This document shows, piece by piece, positions 53,728 through 62,832 of a DNA stretch of 64,000 nucleotides. Numbering within the stretch: position 1 is the stretch's first letter; the number at the start of each line of letters is the position of its first letter. Source of the DNA: Saprospiraceae bacterium (GTDB lineage Bacteria; Bacteroidota; Bacteroidia; Chitinophagales; Saprospiraceae); assembly GCA_013001595.1 (NCBI GenBank), contig JABDMH010000136.1:20255-84254 (forward strand), given 5' to 3'. Made by a program: the position numbers and the translations under genes. Below the pieces are notes generated by a model. That model worked only from the letters and a program-made list of their open reading frames with translations, was not told where the DNA came from and did no database searches.

Positions 53728-54852
53728 ATGAATTATCTAACAGTACTTCTTGCCGGATCACTTGTTGTACTGGGCCAATCGGCATTCTCGCAGTGGCTAG
53801 ATGTATCAGATGTGACCATCAATAAGATTTTGACGGAACACAATGGTCCGATGCTTGAAATTAGCTACGAATTGAATGCTGAAGATATTACCGACCATCA
53901 TCCAGCCTATGTATTTATTCGATATTCCCGGGACGGTGGAACTACCTGGAAGTTGTTGGATCAATTGTACTTGCAAGGTGAAGGTGCAGGAATTGTATCA
54001 AGTCCTGGCTTAAAGAAGGTGGTCGTGTGGGGATCAGAAGAACTAGGGCTTAATAATCCGCAGATAAAAGTTAGGGGTATTCATATGGCAAGGGTTCCTG
54101 CTGGTGATTTCAAGATGAAGAGTTTTCCAGCGGGAGGAAAGGACTCGTTCAGATCTGAAAGGCCAAGCACCATTATATCAGAATTTTATATGGCGGTTAA
54201 TGAAACAACCATATCCATGTATACATCGTACTTGAATGAAATGGGCAACGACGGTTCAGGGTGGCATGATCGGATGGCTGATGAAAGACGCGGTGGAATT
54301 ATCCCTACAGATACACTAAATGGATTTGTATATGCGGTCCGAAGTGGGCGTGAAGATCATCCGATCACCTATGTTTCGTGGTATGATGCTTGCTCTTTTC
54401 TACAATGGTGCGGGTTAGTTCTTCCCTCAGAAGTGATGTTTGAAAAGGCCTATGTTGGAGGGTTTTACCTGGACGGCGATGATGCCAAGGAGAAAAAAAA
54501 TCCGCTTCCAGAGCGTCAATATCCGTGGGGTAATGAACTGCCTAGTGCAAAAGGAATATATCGATGTAATTATGATGGAGATGAGGATGGTTATTCTAAT
54601 CTAGCTCCGGTGGGTACTTTCGGTAAGTTCGGCAGTCCTTATGGTATAAATGATCTCGCTGGCAATGTGGCCGAATGGACTGTTGATTGGTACAACACCA
54701 CCTATCATATCGGATTGGATGGATTTCGCATGGTACGTGGAGGTTCATGGCTAGACATGCCCTTGGCGGTGGATGCTGTTTCAGGAGCCACCCAATTTCC
54801 GATTAAAGAGAGTAGCATCATGGGATTCCGGGGCGTGTTTTGTCCTGATTAA
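53728..54852 (+). CDS. Secreted formylglycine-generating-enzyme-like (SUMF1) protein
   Basis: From ATG 53728 the protein has a signal peptide (MNYLTVLLAGSLVVLGQSAF). A beta-sandwich of about 100 residues (LEISYELNAEDITDHHPAYV) precedes a SUMF1/FGE-sulfatase domain: MARVPAGDFKMKSF, PITYVSWYDACSFLQWCG, YPWGNELPSAKGIYRCNYDG, DLAGNVAEWTVDWY and MVRGGSWLD. Family members oxidise a sulfatase Cys to formylglycine or have drifted to other roles. Cysteines are present, including GVFCPD at the C-terminus, but the canonical copper-binding Cys pair is not certain. It lies 58 bp upstream of a sulfatase gene. Export before the sulfatase folds is unusual for a true FGE. Confidence 0.8.
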   Translation: MNYLTVLLAGSLVVLGQSAFSQWLDVSDVTINKILTEHNGPMLEISYELNAEDITDHHPAYVFIRYSRDGGTTWKLLDQLYLQGEGAGIVSSPGLKKVVVWGSEELGLNNPQIKVRGIHMARVPAGDFKMKSFPAGGKDSFRSERPSTIISEFYMAVNETTISMYTSYLNEMGNDGSGWHDRMADERRGGIIPTDTLNGFVYAVRSGREDHPITYVSWYDACSFLQWCGLVLPSEVMFEKAYVGGFYLDGDDAKEKKNPLPERQYPWGNELPSAKGIYRCNYDGDEDGYSNLAPVGTFGKFGSPYGINDLAGNVAEWTVDWYNTTYHIGLDGFRMVRGGSWLDMPLAVDAVSGATQFPIKESSIMGFRGVFCPD

Positions 54853-54910
54853 AAGTTAGGTTATATTCTTCGTCAATTACAATAAGAGTTTTAAATCAAG
54901 CTACTTTAAA

Positions 54911-56308
54911 ATGACTAGGATGTTCATCAACATGTTCTTGGGGTTTTTATTCCTAACATGTGTGCATCTTGATGCAGCGCCCCCCAATTTCATAATCATC
55001 ATGGTCGATGATATGGGCTATCAGGGTTTAAGTTGTTTTGGGAATCCATACTTCGAAACTCCTGAATTAGATCGATTAGCTGCCGAAGGTATGCGCCTGA
55101 CAGACTTTCATTCTTCAGGCACAGTTTGTTCACCTACACGAGCAGGTCTGTTAACAGGCCGCTACCAGCAGCGTGCAGGGATCGAGGCAGTCATTCATCC
55201 ATACTCGGATCATCCCGAAAACCGCAAGGGACTGCAGCTCAATGAAAGAACTTTTGCAGAGTCATTGAAGGCCGCCGGCTACACCACAGGACTGGTAGGT
55301 AAATGGCACCAGGGATATCCCGAACACTCGGTAGACTATCATCCGAGACGTCACGGTTTCGATACGTTCGTGGGGTACCATAGTGGAAACATTGACTTTG
55401 TCAGTCATGTGGGAGACCATCTTAAGCATGATTGGTGGCATGGTGAAGAAGAATCAAGAGAAGTAGGGTACACCACACACTTAATCAATCGCTATGCCCA
55501 GGATTTCATCCGGGATCATAAGGAGCAGCCTTTCTGTCTGTATGTTGCTCATGAAGCCATCCACAATCCAGTGCAGATTCCAGGAGACCCTGTGCGTCGG
55601 ACCGAAGAGGATGGTTGGAGACGTTGGAAGGCCAAGAACGAGCAGAAGCGATTAGAAAAGTACAAAGGAATGACGTTGCCGATCGATGAGGGCGTAGGAC
55701 AAATACGGCAACTACTGATTGAGTTGGGATTAGACCGGCAGACATTTATCTTCTTCTTTTCTGACAACGGTCCAGCAAATGATTTTCCGAGTGGAGATCC
55801 AAGTCTTAGGGGTGGCAAGGGGCAAGTATATGAGAGTGGCCACCGGGTTCCAGCCATTGCCTGGTGGCCGGGTAGAGTCAGTCCCGGTACCACTTCGGAG
55901 GCAAGAGGAATCAGTTTGGACATCATGCCTACATTACTCAGTATGGCCGGTCTTAATCTTCCATCTGACCGACCACTCGATGGCATCGATCTATCACCGA
56001 CTCTGTTACATGGCAAACCGCTTAGCTCTCGACCATTATTTTGGGCGTCACTTTCCAACCGAGGTGGCCGGAGCGAGGCAATGCTGGATGGGCCATGGAA
56101 ATTAGTGGTGCACCACCCAGATGCAAAGCCGGGATCTTTTGATAATGAAAAAATTGAACTCTATAATTTAGAACGCGATCGTGGAGAGAAATTTGATTTA
56201 TCCGGCCAAGAACCACTGATAGTAAAAAGCATGTTGGGGCAACTAAAGGGTTGGTACCAAGACACGCAGTCTTCAGCGACCAAGCAACCCGGTGGATGGC
56301 CTAGGTAA
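54911..56308 (+). CDS. Secreted sulfatase (type I, formylglycine-dependent)
   Basis: After a signal peptide (MFINMFLGFLFLTCVHLDA) the catalytic domain begins with metal ligands Asp33 and Asp34 in IIIMVDDMGYQG. The sulfatase signature is Cys73 in TVCSPTRAGLLTGRYQQR (CxPxR), the residue converted to formylglycine. VGKWHQGYPE, the metal/sulfate-binding FSDNGPAND, and GGKGQVYESGHRVPAIAWWP follow. The 465 residues are typical. It probably removes sulfate from a polysaccharide in the periplasm or outside the cell. It directly follows the FGE-like gene on the same strand and is likely cotranscribed with it. Confidence 0.92.
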   Translation: MTRMFINMFLGFLFLTCVHLDAAPPNFIIIMVDDMGYQGLSCFGNPYFETPELDRLAAEGMRLTDFHSSGTVCSPTRAGLLTGRYQQRAGIEAVIHPYSDHPENRKGLQLNERTFAESLKAAGYTTGLVGKWHQGYPEHSVDYHPRRHGFDTFVGYHSGNIDFVSHVGDHLKHDWWHGEEESREVGYTTHLINRYAQDFIRDHKEQPFCLYVAHEAIHNPVQIPGDPVRRTEEDGWRRWKAKNEQKRLEKYKGMTLPIDEGVGQIRQLLIELGLDRQTFIFFFSDNGPANDFPSGDPSLRGGKGQVYESGHRVPAIAWWPGRVSPGTTSEARGISLDIMPTLLSMAGLNLPSDRPLDGIDLSPTLLHGKPLSSRPLFWASLSNRGGRSEAMLDGPWKLVVHHPDAKPGSFDNEKIELYNLERDRGEKFDLSGQEPLIVKSMLGQLKGWYQDTQSSATKQPGGWPR

Positions 56309-56515
56309 TGTTTGGCATCATTAAATTATCTCCTAACTATCCCAAAAACTCATCTCCGGACAAAATATGATTAAGGAAGTTGCCATATCAGTTCATCATC
56401 TGGACTAAATCTATCTACTGACATCGCGTATATATGCAGAGCTAGAATTATGTCGTACCTCATCATTTTGTTTAGAAACTTTTACTTATCTTTAGCGTTA
56501 GTAATGACGTGATGG

Positions 56516-56800
56516 ATGATTAAATCATTTAGTGATAGTGAAACTGAAAAGGTTTGGCAAGGAACCAGATCCAAGAAGTTGCCGAGCCAGATTCAACAAA
56601 TAGCTAGACGAAAGTTGAGGATGATCAACAATGCCGCGAACATTAATGATTTGAGAATTCCACCGGCGAACAGACTTGAGAAACTGAAAGGTGATTTAAG
56701 GGACTTTCACAGTATCAGAATCAATGAACAATGGCGAATTGTTTTTAGATGGAGATCATCTGACGCATATGAAATAGAAATTATTGATTATCATGGCTAG
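56516..56800 (+). CDS. higB: HigB-type (RelE family) mRNA-interferase toxin
   Basis: This 94-residue protein fits HigB: MIKSFSDSETEKVWQGTRSK, IQQIARRKLRMINNAANIND, LRIPPANRLEKLKGD and FHSIRINEQWRIVFRWRS, with the basic C-terminal residues that cut mRNA on the ribosome. The toxin gene precedes the antitoxin, the usual HigBA order. A plausible Bacteroidota -7 element (TATCTTTA, 56487-56494) lies 22 bp upstream with TTTTG at 56466-56470. It overlaps the antitoxin gene by 8 bp. Confidence 0.93.
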   Translation: MIKSFSDSETEKVWQGTRSKKLPSQIQQIARRKLRMINNAANINDLRIPPANRLEKLKGDLRDFHSIRINEQWRIVFRWRSSDAYEIEIIDYHG

Positions 56801-57080
56801 ATTAGAGAACATTCACCCAGGCGAAATTCTTATAGAGGAATTTTTGAAACCAATGGGAATCAGTGCATATAGACTTTCCAAAGACATAGGAATCCCTCAG
56901 ACGAGGACAAGTATGATCATAAAGGGAAAACGAAAGATTACTGCTGATACGGCATTGAGACTTTCAAAGTATTTTGGGACAAGTGCAAAATTTTGGATGG
57001 GACTTCAAAATGACTTTGATTTAGAGGAGGAGCAGATGAAATTAGGTAAGGAGCTACAAGAAATACCAACGGTGAGTTGA
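56793..57080 (+). CDS. higA: HigA-type antitoxin (XRE family)
   Basis: The 95-residue protein has the HigA signature IHPGEILIEEFLKPMGISAY followed by a Cro/CI helix-turn-helix (RLSKDIGIPQTRTSMIIKGK) and TADTALRLSKYFGTSAKFWM. It binds and neutralises HigB and represses the operon. ATG 56793 (MARLENIHPGE) is preferred over the TTG at 56784. The 8-bp overlap with higB couples their translation. Confidence 0.94.
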   Translation: MARLENIHPGEILIEEFLKPMGISAYRLSKDIGIPQTRTSMIIKGKRKITADTALRLSKYFGTSAKFWMGLQNDFDLEEEQMKLGKELQEIPTVS

Positions 57081-57430
57081 ACGAGTGCACGCTGTGTAGG
57101 ACAGAATGCTTCCCTTCGGTCGCACTCCACCTTCACTTGGACGTTATCGATCAGTCTTATCTTCCCGCATTTGTGAATCATTCGCCTACATTTACATGTT
57201 CTTGATCAGCCAATGAAAGAATATGTAAGCTACGGTGCACCTCTAGAGCTTACTACGGTTATAGCACCTGCTCTAGGCAGATCACGCAGTAGGAGCAGTA
57301 TCTATATGCTAAGGGATTAGTCAGGATTTCGATTTCGAAATGACAGATTCATTGTAATGGGCTTGGGGAATTCCTCGGATTATTAATATTCAGTGTTTTT
57401 TGAGATTTTGTTTGCAATAAAACCTGTGCT
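57081..57430. other. Intergenic stretch after higA
   Basis: About 350 bases without a credible reading frame. Some GC-rich short palindromic patches (around 57238-57290, for example GCACCTCTAGAGC) occur, but no long hairpin, terminator or RNA gene is evident. Confidence 0.5.
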
Positions 57431-57973
57431 ATGAAAAAAATAATTGTTCTACTGATGCTTCTTGCATTGGCTGTTCCGGCCCTCAGTCAATATTCCCGGA
57501 GTGAAATCACCAAACCAACTGATCATGATTCCAACCCAAATAGTGATGCTGTACCCGATGTATATACCATCTCAGGGAACTTTGAAAGAATAGTAGTGCT
57601 TAGGCTCAAACACCGAACCGATTTGCTTGCCGGATTAAGTAAAGGAGTAAAGATGGAGGGAATCAAAAATGGTGTTATCCTGGCGGCTGCCGGATCTGTC
57701 CGTGGTTATCACGTTCATGTGGTCAGTAATCGTGATTTTCCATCCAAGAATTTTATGATCAAGGATCCAACACGAGATGCAGACATAGTAAGTATGAATG
57801 GCTATGTCATTAATGGGCGCCTACATCCTCATATTACCCTTGCCGATGAAATGGAGTCTTTTGGAGGCCACCTTGAACCGGGGACGGAGATATTTACCTT
57901 TGCAGTAATTACCATCGGTGTATTTGCAGAAGATGTGAATTTAGATCGTGTGGATGACAAGACACATCGCTAG
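57431..57973 (+). CDS. Secreted PPC (DUF296) domain protein
   Basis: A signal peptide (MKKIIVLLMLLALAVPALSQ) is followed by a PPC/DUF296 trimeric-barrel domain: VVLRLKHRTDLLAGLSKGVK, GIKNGVILAAAGSVRGYHVH, then VSMNGYVINGRLHPHITLAD and HLEPGTEIFTFAVITIGVF. The His residues of YHVH and HPHITLAD match the metal/ligand cluster of the family. PPC domains are best known as AT-hook-linked DNA-binding or trimerising modules in the cytoplasm or nucleus; an exported version must do something else. The gene is monocistronic. Confidence 0.85.
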   Translation: MKKIIVLLMLLALAVPALSQYSRSEITKPTDHDSNPNSDAVPDVYTISGNFERIVVLRLKHRTDLLAGLSKGVKMEGIKNGVILAAAGSVRGYHVHVVSNRDFPSKNFMIKDPTRDADIVSMNGYVINGRLHPHITLADEMESFGGHLEPGTEIFTFAVITIGVFAEDVNLDRVDDKTHR

Positions 57974-58062
57974 ATGGGCCTTAGTTATCTAATCCTTTGC
58001 TAAGCTCTTTTTTCCACTTAGGTTTTGACAGGTCATCTTCCTCATAAATGAGTCTCACCCTG

Positions 58063-59952
58063 TTAATTTGAAAATTCCAATTTGTAGCTTAGATTGCCCT
58101 TTGCACTTAATTTGATAACACGGCAATGCTTTGAAATCAAGTCAGTTTCAAAGTCCTCTTGCGTAATATCATTTACATTTTTGATTTTGATCGTACATGA
58201 TCCTCTACTGTTTTGGATTTCTATTTTTTGACCTTGTATGGTAAAATTGTCTTCATCAGAGAGCACCAAAGGAAGATACTCGTTGAATTCACCTGGGCAT
58301 TGTACATCAACTGAAATTTCGCCCTCAGCGAATTCAATATTTTTTATTCCTGTCGATCCAAGATTGTAGCTGATTTCTAATGTTCCACCATCTAAATCAA
58401 AGGTTTCACTTGGTTGCTCAAAGCGCTCATCCTCATATTTCATTTTTACTTGTAGATCATCTGCTTCAAAAACATTTTTTTCTCCAAGAATCTTAGTACC
58501 ATAGGCAGCCTGATCAGTTCTTGACTGAGATTGAAGTACCGTTCCCATTCGCGGATTCCAGAGGAGACCCAAACCAAGTCTTTGCTGGTCTGTGACAATT
58601 TTTCCGTGATTAAAAGTTGCGTAATATACTGGTGTCTTTATATAGATATATTTCGTATCACTTCGTTCATCAGACCTGAGATGGATAAAATCAGAACTGC
58701 TAAAGCAAGGCAGATTGTTGACAGATATTTGTTTCTGTTCGTCGGTTGGATGCCACTGTTCCATGTTGTGGTGTAAAAAAGCATATGGTGTAAAAGCGTT
58801 AAATTCACCGACATCAAGCTTGGCGACTTCAGGATATGCTTCCAACATGTTACTATATGATTTCTTCCTTGAACTTTTGACCTCTGTTTCGCTCAATTCA
58901 AAAGCATGGGCTGTGGGAATGAATTCAGTCTGAGGCGACCATCTTTGGAAAGCTGGATCAATTTCCTCAAGGCTGCAGACGCACCCCTTTTGTTGCCTTG
59001 TTTCGATCGCCCTATTGAGGAAGTAACACATGCTTTCAGGTTCTTTGACGGCATTGTATGAAAGCCATTCATACCATAATTTAGTCTTATTGATGATCAT
59101 CCTTTTATATGCTTCGTCAGCGTATTCCCACGCTACCTGCAGGTCGCTGTGATGGGTGCTTAAGTTGTATCCCCAATCGGGTCCATCCTTTTCATAAAAG
59201 AATCCAGCAGGACTTTGAAATTCTGTCATGCTCTCTGTGAATCTTTCCTTTAACAGCGCACTTATCTCAGCATTTGGCCAAATGGATAAATAAGCCAATG
59301 CTCCACCCCAAAGGTTTGCATATTGGTTGGTATAACTTCGGCCATGTTTCCAGAGACCTTCATGAGTCAATCCGATGTAGATCGCTTTTCGCAAAGCAGC
59401 CCGTGATTTTTCGTAAATGTCAGGATCAATTTTGGGACCTTTGTGTAAAAGCCACAGCGCCCGTCCAATAAATTTAGTTGCAAAAGCAGTAGGAGCAAGA
59501 CTCCACTTCTCCGGTCCATATTCGCTAAACCGCCCATCTTTATGTTGGATAGAACACCAGAATAGCAGTGAGGCTTCAATTCTCTTTTTTAGATTTTGGT
59601 CATTATAATAGATGTTCCATTCTCGATCGGTACAATAGAACCAGACCAAACTCAAAATGCCTTCCATAATCCGGGCGTTATAGGTGTGGTGGTTTCGACT
59701 ACCTCTCCATACGGATAGATCGAAATATCCCCGTTTAGCACCTGTATCTACCACACTATTTGCGACTGCTGCAAAGTGTTTGAGGTAATAGGGTATATAC
59801 CATTCTTCTTCAGAAAAAAGCGTTGGGTCTACATGTTGCAGGTTGACCTCCGCTACTTCTGGGATCTTTGCTTCTTGTTCAAATGAACATGAATAAATGC
59901 AGATAAATGTAATAATGGAAAGAAGGCTTAAGGTCTGCTTGTCTAGATGCAT
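58063..59952 (-). CDS. Large lipoprotein with toroid-like N-terminus and beta C-terminus, possible polysaccharide lyase
   Basis: The lipoprotein signal (TLSLLSIITFICIYSC) precedes about 380 residues of helical, Trp/Tyr-rich sequence suggesting an (alpha/alpha) toroid: YYLKHFAAVANSVVDTGAKR, HTYNARIMEGILSLVWFYCT, SYTNQYANLWGGALAYLSIW and WGYNLSTHHSDLQVAWEY. A beta-sandwich-like region follows (residues 400-629, for example TKYIYIKTPVYYATFNHGKI). The Asn/His/Tyr clusters resemble active sites of heparinase- or alginate-lyase-like enzymes, but I cannot assign a family. Neighbouring sulfatases and a GH36 enzyme suggest a role in sulfated-glycan breakdown (inference). Confidence 0.6.
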   Translation of the reverse strand: MHLDKQTLSLLSIITFICIYSCSFEQEAKIPEVAEVNLQHVDPTLFSEEEWYIPYYLKHFAAVANSVVDTGAKRGYFDLSVWRGSRNHHTYNARIMEGILSLVWFYCTDREWNIYYNDQNLKKRIEASLLFWCSIQHKDGRFSEYGPEKWSLAPTAFATKFIGRALWLLHKGPKIDPDIYEKSRAALRKAIYIGLTHEGLWKHGRSYTNQYANLWGGALAYLSIWPNAEISALLKERFTESMTEFQSPAGFFYEKDGPDWGYNLSTHHSDLQVAWEYADEAYKRMIINKTKLWYEWLSYNAVKEPESMCYFLNRAIETRQQKGCVCSLEEIDPAFQRWSPQTEFIPTAHAFELSETEVKSSRKKSYSNMLEAYPEVAKLDVGEFNAFTPYAFLHHNMEQWHPTDEQKQISVNNLPCFSSSDFIHLRSDERSDTKYIYIKTPVYYATFNHGKIVTDQQRLGLGLLWNPRMGTVLQSQSRTDQAAYGTKILGEKNVFEADDLQVKMKYEDERFEQPSETFDLDGGTLEISYNLGSTGIKNIEFAEGEISVDVQCPGEFNEYLPLVLSDEDNFTIQGQKIEIQNSRGSCTIKIKNVNDITQEDFETDLISKHCRVIKLSAKGNLSYKLEFSN

Positions 59953-60544
59953 GGTCCTGATTTTGATGAGCTCTCAAATGTTGAATTTAGGTTTTCTGGG
60001 TGACTGCAGCGAAGGAAATAGCCATTTCATGCTAATTGTCAGTGGTGGTGCGTCATCTTTCCATCTTAGAGCTCCATCAATAAGGGCATAGTTGTACATT
60101 GTCTCCTCCCTCTTATTACACACAATAACACATTATGTATGTCTATCATACAAACTGGGTTATTCATCTTTGTAGCTTCCTTTAAAATATCAGATGTCTC
60201 ACTCAACTATGGTCTCTGACGTAGGAACTATTTTAGAAAATGGGCTTTTACGAAGACTTGCTGGTTGGATCGTTATGCTAGTTAAAGATCACTTGGGGAT
60301 AATGGCAAGAAGGACACCGATCATACAAAAGATGATGGTACCAAATAATGCAGCCTCCAATGGCACGGTACAAATCTAAATACAGCTTAGAACAAAATGA
60401 AGTACCAATACTCAATGCGGCGAGATCTGCCCTCAAATTATTCATATTTGCTCAGCGCAAGTTTAAAGTATTCAAAGCCGCTCATAATTTACTGGTGTTA
60501 CAAAACATCAAACTTTTAAAATGAATGCCAATAGGGGTTGGCTT
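59953..60544. other. Intergenic stretch between the toroid-like lipoprotein and a sulfatase
   Basis: Nearly 600 bases. The plus-strand frames here (59897-60091 and 60194-60379) show no protein family. The region upstream of 59952 should hold the lipoprotein gene promoter. A small hairpin GCCAA/TTGGC (60527-60542) lies just past the sulfatase stop but has only a 5-bp stem, too weak to call a terminator. Confidence 0.45.
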
Positions 60545-61936
60545 TTAATTATATCGCTCTCCTTTCACATCGGTTTCCCATTCTTGTAGAAGTGTTTGCA
60601 TCTTTTTCAAATCTGCTGGCCGCTTATCTGCTAAGTTGCTTTGTTCACCAGGATCTTCCTTGAGGTCGAAGAGGTATTCAGCAAAAAGGTCAGTATCCTG
60701 GTCACGAATGTATTTTAGGTCTCCTTTTCTCACGGCACTCCTTACGGTGGCGGAGCGTTTTTTTCTCCAAAATAGTGCACGTTCATCTGGTTTCGAACCG
60801 GATACCAAGTGACCAAAAAGGTCTTTTCCATCCAGGCCTTTGGTGGGGACAGTCCCTAGTACTTTCGCTAGCCCAGCAGTGATATCCATGCTGATGTATG
60901 GTACAGCACTTATTTCTCCATCTGGTATTTTTCCCGGCCAACGGATTATGCACGGTACACGAATGCCACCTTCAAAAACATGACCTTTGTTTCCCGAGTA
61001 GGGTCCCGTGCTTCCCACGGTCGTAGGACCGTTATCTGAAAAGAAGATCACGATGGTGTTGTCGGCAAATCCTTTATCATCTAGTTTTGCCATTATTTTG
61101 CCGATTCCATCGTCGAGATCTTCGATCATTTTTTTATAGTCGTCCTCAGTTCCATTACGCCAGGTTTTCATCGTAATGGGTGATTCCTCATATGCATCTG
61201 GAGCTTGTAAAGGTTGGTGAGGACTTGTATATGGCAGATACAATAAAAAGGGAGTCGTAGGCTTTTGGTTATTGAGATACTCAACTGCTTCATCTGTTAT
61301 TAAATGGGTCATGTAATATCCAGCACGATCATGTGGCTGATCGTTTCGATAGAAGTCGTGATTGCCCTCCATGATGGTGCCTAAGAACTCTCCAATTGGT
61401 TCGGTATGATGGAAGTAATCAACGCCACCCCCCATGGGTCCGATGCTGTAATCCCAACCATGTGCTGCCGGTCTATACGCATCACCCTCACCTAAGTGCC
61501 ACTTGCCTATGAGTGCGGTATTATAGCCATAGTCATTCATCATGGAGGGTAGGACACTAAATGATGGCGGTAAGCCCAATCTTCCAGCATCTGATAGCGT
61601 TTTGGCCTCTGGGTATCTGCCCAGATTACCCAGTCCTATCGCACATTCTAAACCACCGACGCGCTGCTGATATCTACCCGTCAGAAGAGCAGTACGTGTA
61701 GGAGTACATTCTGGTCCGTTTGCATAAAAACTCGTTAGTCTCATGCCTTGATCAGCTAACTTATCTAGGTGTGGCGTATGGATTTTTTTCGAGCCATAAC
61801 AGCTCAAGTCACCATAACCCAGGTCATCAGCAACAATCAGCACAATATTGGGTGAAGTGTGGTCTAAGAGATTTTGGGCTGTAAGTGGCTGAACAGCTAG
61901 GAAAAGTATGAGATGTTTAATTAAATATCTTACCAT
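60545..61936 (-). CDS. Secreted sulfatase (type I)
   Basis: A signal peptide (YLIKHLILFLAVQPLTAQ) is followed by metal ligands in NIVLIVADDLGYGD. The formylglycine precursor is Cys77 in GPECTPTRTALLTGRYQQR. GYNTALIGKWHLGEGDAYRP, VIFFSDNGPTTVGSTGPYSG and FEGGIRVPCIIRWPGKIPDG complete a full-length arylsulfatase-type enzyme of 463 residues. It differs clearly from the sulfatase at 54.9 kb, so another sulfate position or glycan is likely. It is on the same strand as the sulfotransferase and third sulfatase upstream and may end that transcript. Confidence 0.92.
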   Translation of the reverse strand: MVRYLIKHLILFLAVQPLTAQNLLDHTSPNIVLIVADDLGYGDLSCYGSKKIHTPHLDKLADQGMRLTSFYANGPECTPTRTALLTGRYQQRVGGLECAIGLGNLGRYPEAKTLSDAGRLGLPPSFSVLPSMMNDYGYNTALIGKWHLGEGDAYRPAAHGWDYSIGPMGGGVDYFHHTEPIGEFLGTIMEGNHDFYRNDQPHDRAGYYMTHLITDEAVEYLNNQKPTTPFLLYLPYTSPHQPLQAPDAYEESPITMKTWRNGTEDDYKKMIEDLDDGIGKIMAKLDDKGFADNTIVIFFSDNGPTTVGSTGPYSGNKGHVFEGGIRVPCIIRWPGKIPDGEISAVPYISMDITAGLAKVLGTVPTKGLDGKDLFGHLVSGSKPDERALFWRKKRSATVRSAVRKGDLKYIRDQDTDLFAEYLFDLKEDPGEQSNLADKRPADLKKMQTLLQEWETDVKGERYN

Positions 61937-62041
61937 CTACAAGTTTTTTATTTGCATTTTATTATTGCTTGTTGGGATTGCCTTTTGTTTGGGCCAACGG
62001 TGTACAATTATTCAGAACAGGTAATAAATCGAGCTCTTCAC

Positions 62042-62808
62042 TTACCAGATTCGATCTGTCATTTTGAACTGTAAATCCTTTCTAAAACGCTGAACCCACT
62101 TTTCTGAATCTTTGGAAGAGGTTTTTACATAATGCATTTTCACTTCGATGGGCTCAGCATAGCTCAAATCTAGATGATCGAGTACCTGCCTGATAGTAGC
62201 TGTGAAATTACTAACAATATCTTCATATACTAGAGTCAAAGGCTCAATACTATATTTAGAGAAATATTCTTGCATGGCACATTCTCTCAATGCAGCTTCC
62301 CTAAGTAGGTGATCAAGTGCATCAAAGTCATAGTGACGTTCATCAAAATCAGGTGCACACTCTTGTGTCTGGTTCTTCTCTAAATGCCAGATGTTGTCAT
62401 TGATTGCTTTCCACCAGGATACGGCTTGCCTCACTTTATTCCTTCGTGTCAGGAAGATGTGCTTACAATTGGGAAAGAGGTCATCCACACTTTCTTCACG
62501 AACACTGTCAGCTGCAGGAGCCAATCCTCTTAGCGATCGGATTTCTTTGAAAACATGGGCGGGATAGGTACTATGAAAGAATGTTTTACGCCGAAAATTC
62601 CATTCGGGGTAGTACCCAAATCCCAAACTGTTAGTTTTAACTGCTCGTATTTTTGTACCCCGTACCTATAACATAGGGACCGATCAGACATGGGATTGAG
62701 GTACTCTCCTGGAATGCCAGCAATCCCCGTGTGCTTTAATCCTTTGCACAGTAAGGTGCTGCCATTCCGCCGACTAAACCATATTCTGTATGACTCTTTC
62801 GGGACCAT
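62042..62808 (-). pseudogene. Stf0-type sulfotransferase, split by one frameshift
   Basis: The first frame (ATG 62808) gives SYRIWFSRRNGSTLLCKGLK, GIAGIPGEYLNPMSDRSLCY and LGTTPNGIFGVKHS, the PAPS-binding start of an Stf0-like sulfotransferase. Near 62575, at a TTT run, the frame changes and FHSTYPAHVFKEIRSLRG, LFPNCKHIFLTRRNKVRQAV and LTLVYEDIVSNFTATIRQVL continue to a stop at 62042. Together they make about 255 residues with all recognisable motifs. Stf0 enzymes transfer sulfate from PAPS to sugars such as trehalose. A single indel at a homopolymer could be an assembly error, so the gene may be intact in the organism. Confidence 0.8.
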
Positions 62809-62832
62809 AGGCTGAGCCGCAAAAAATTAAAA

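Noticed and set aside
60194..60379. 61-codon plus-strand frame between lipoprotein and sulfatase genes
   Set aside because: No motif and no homology signal that I recognise; likely chance.
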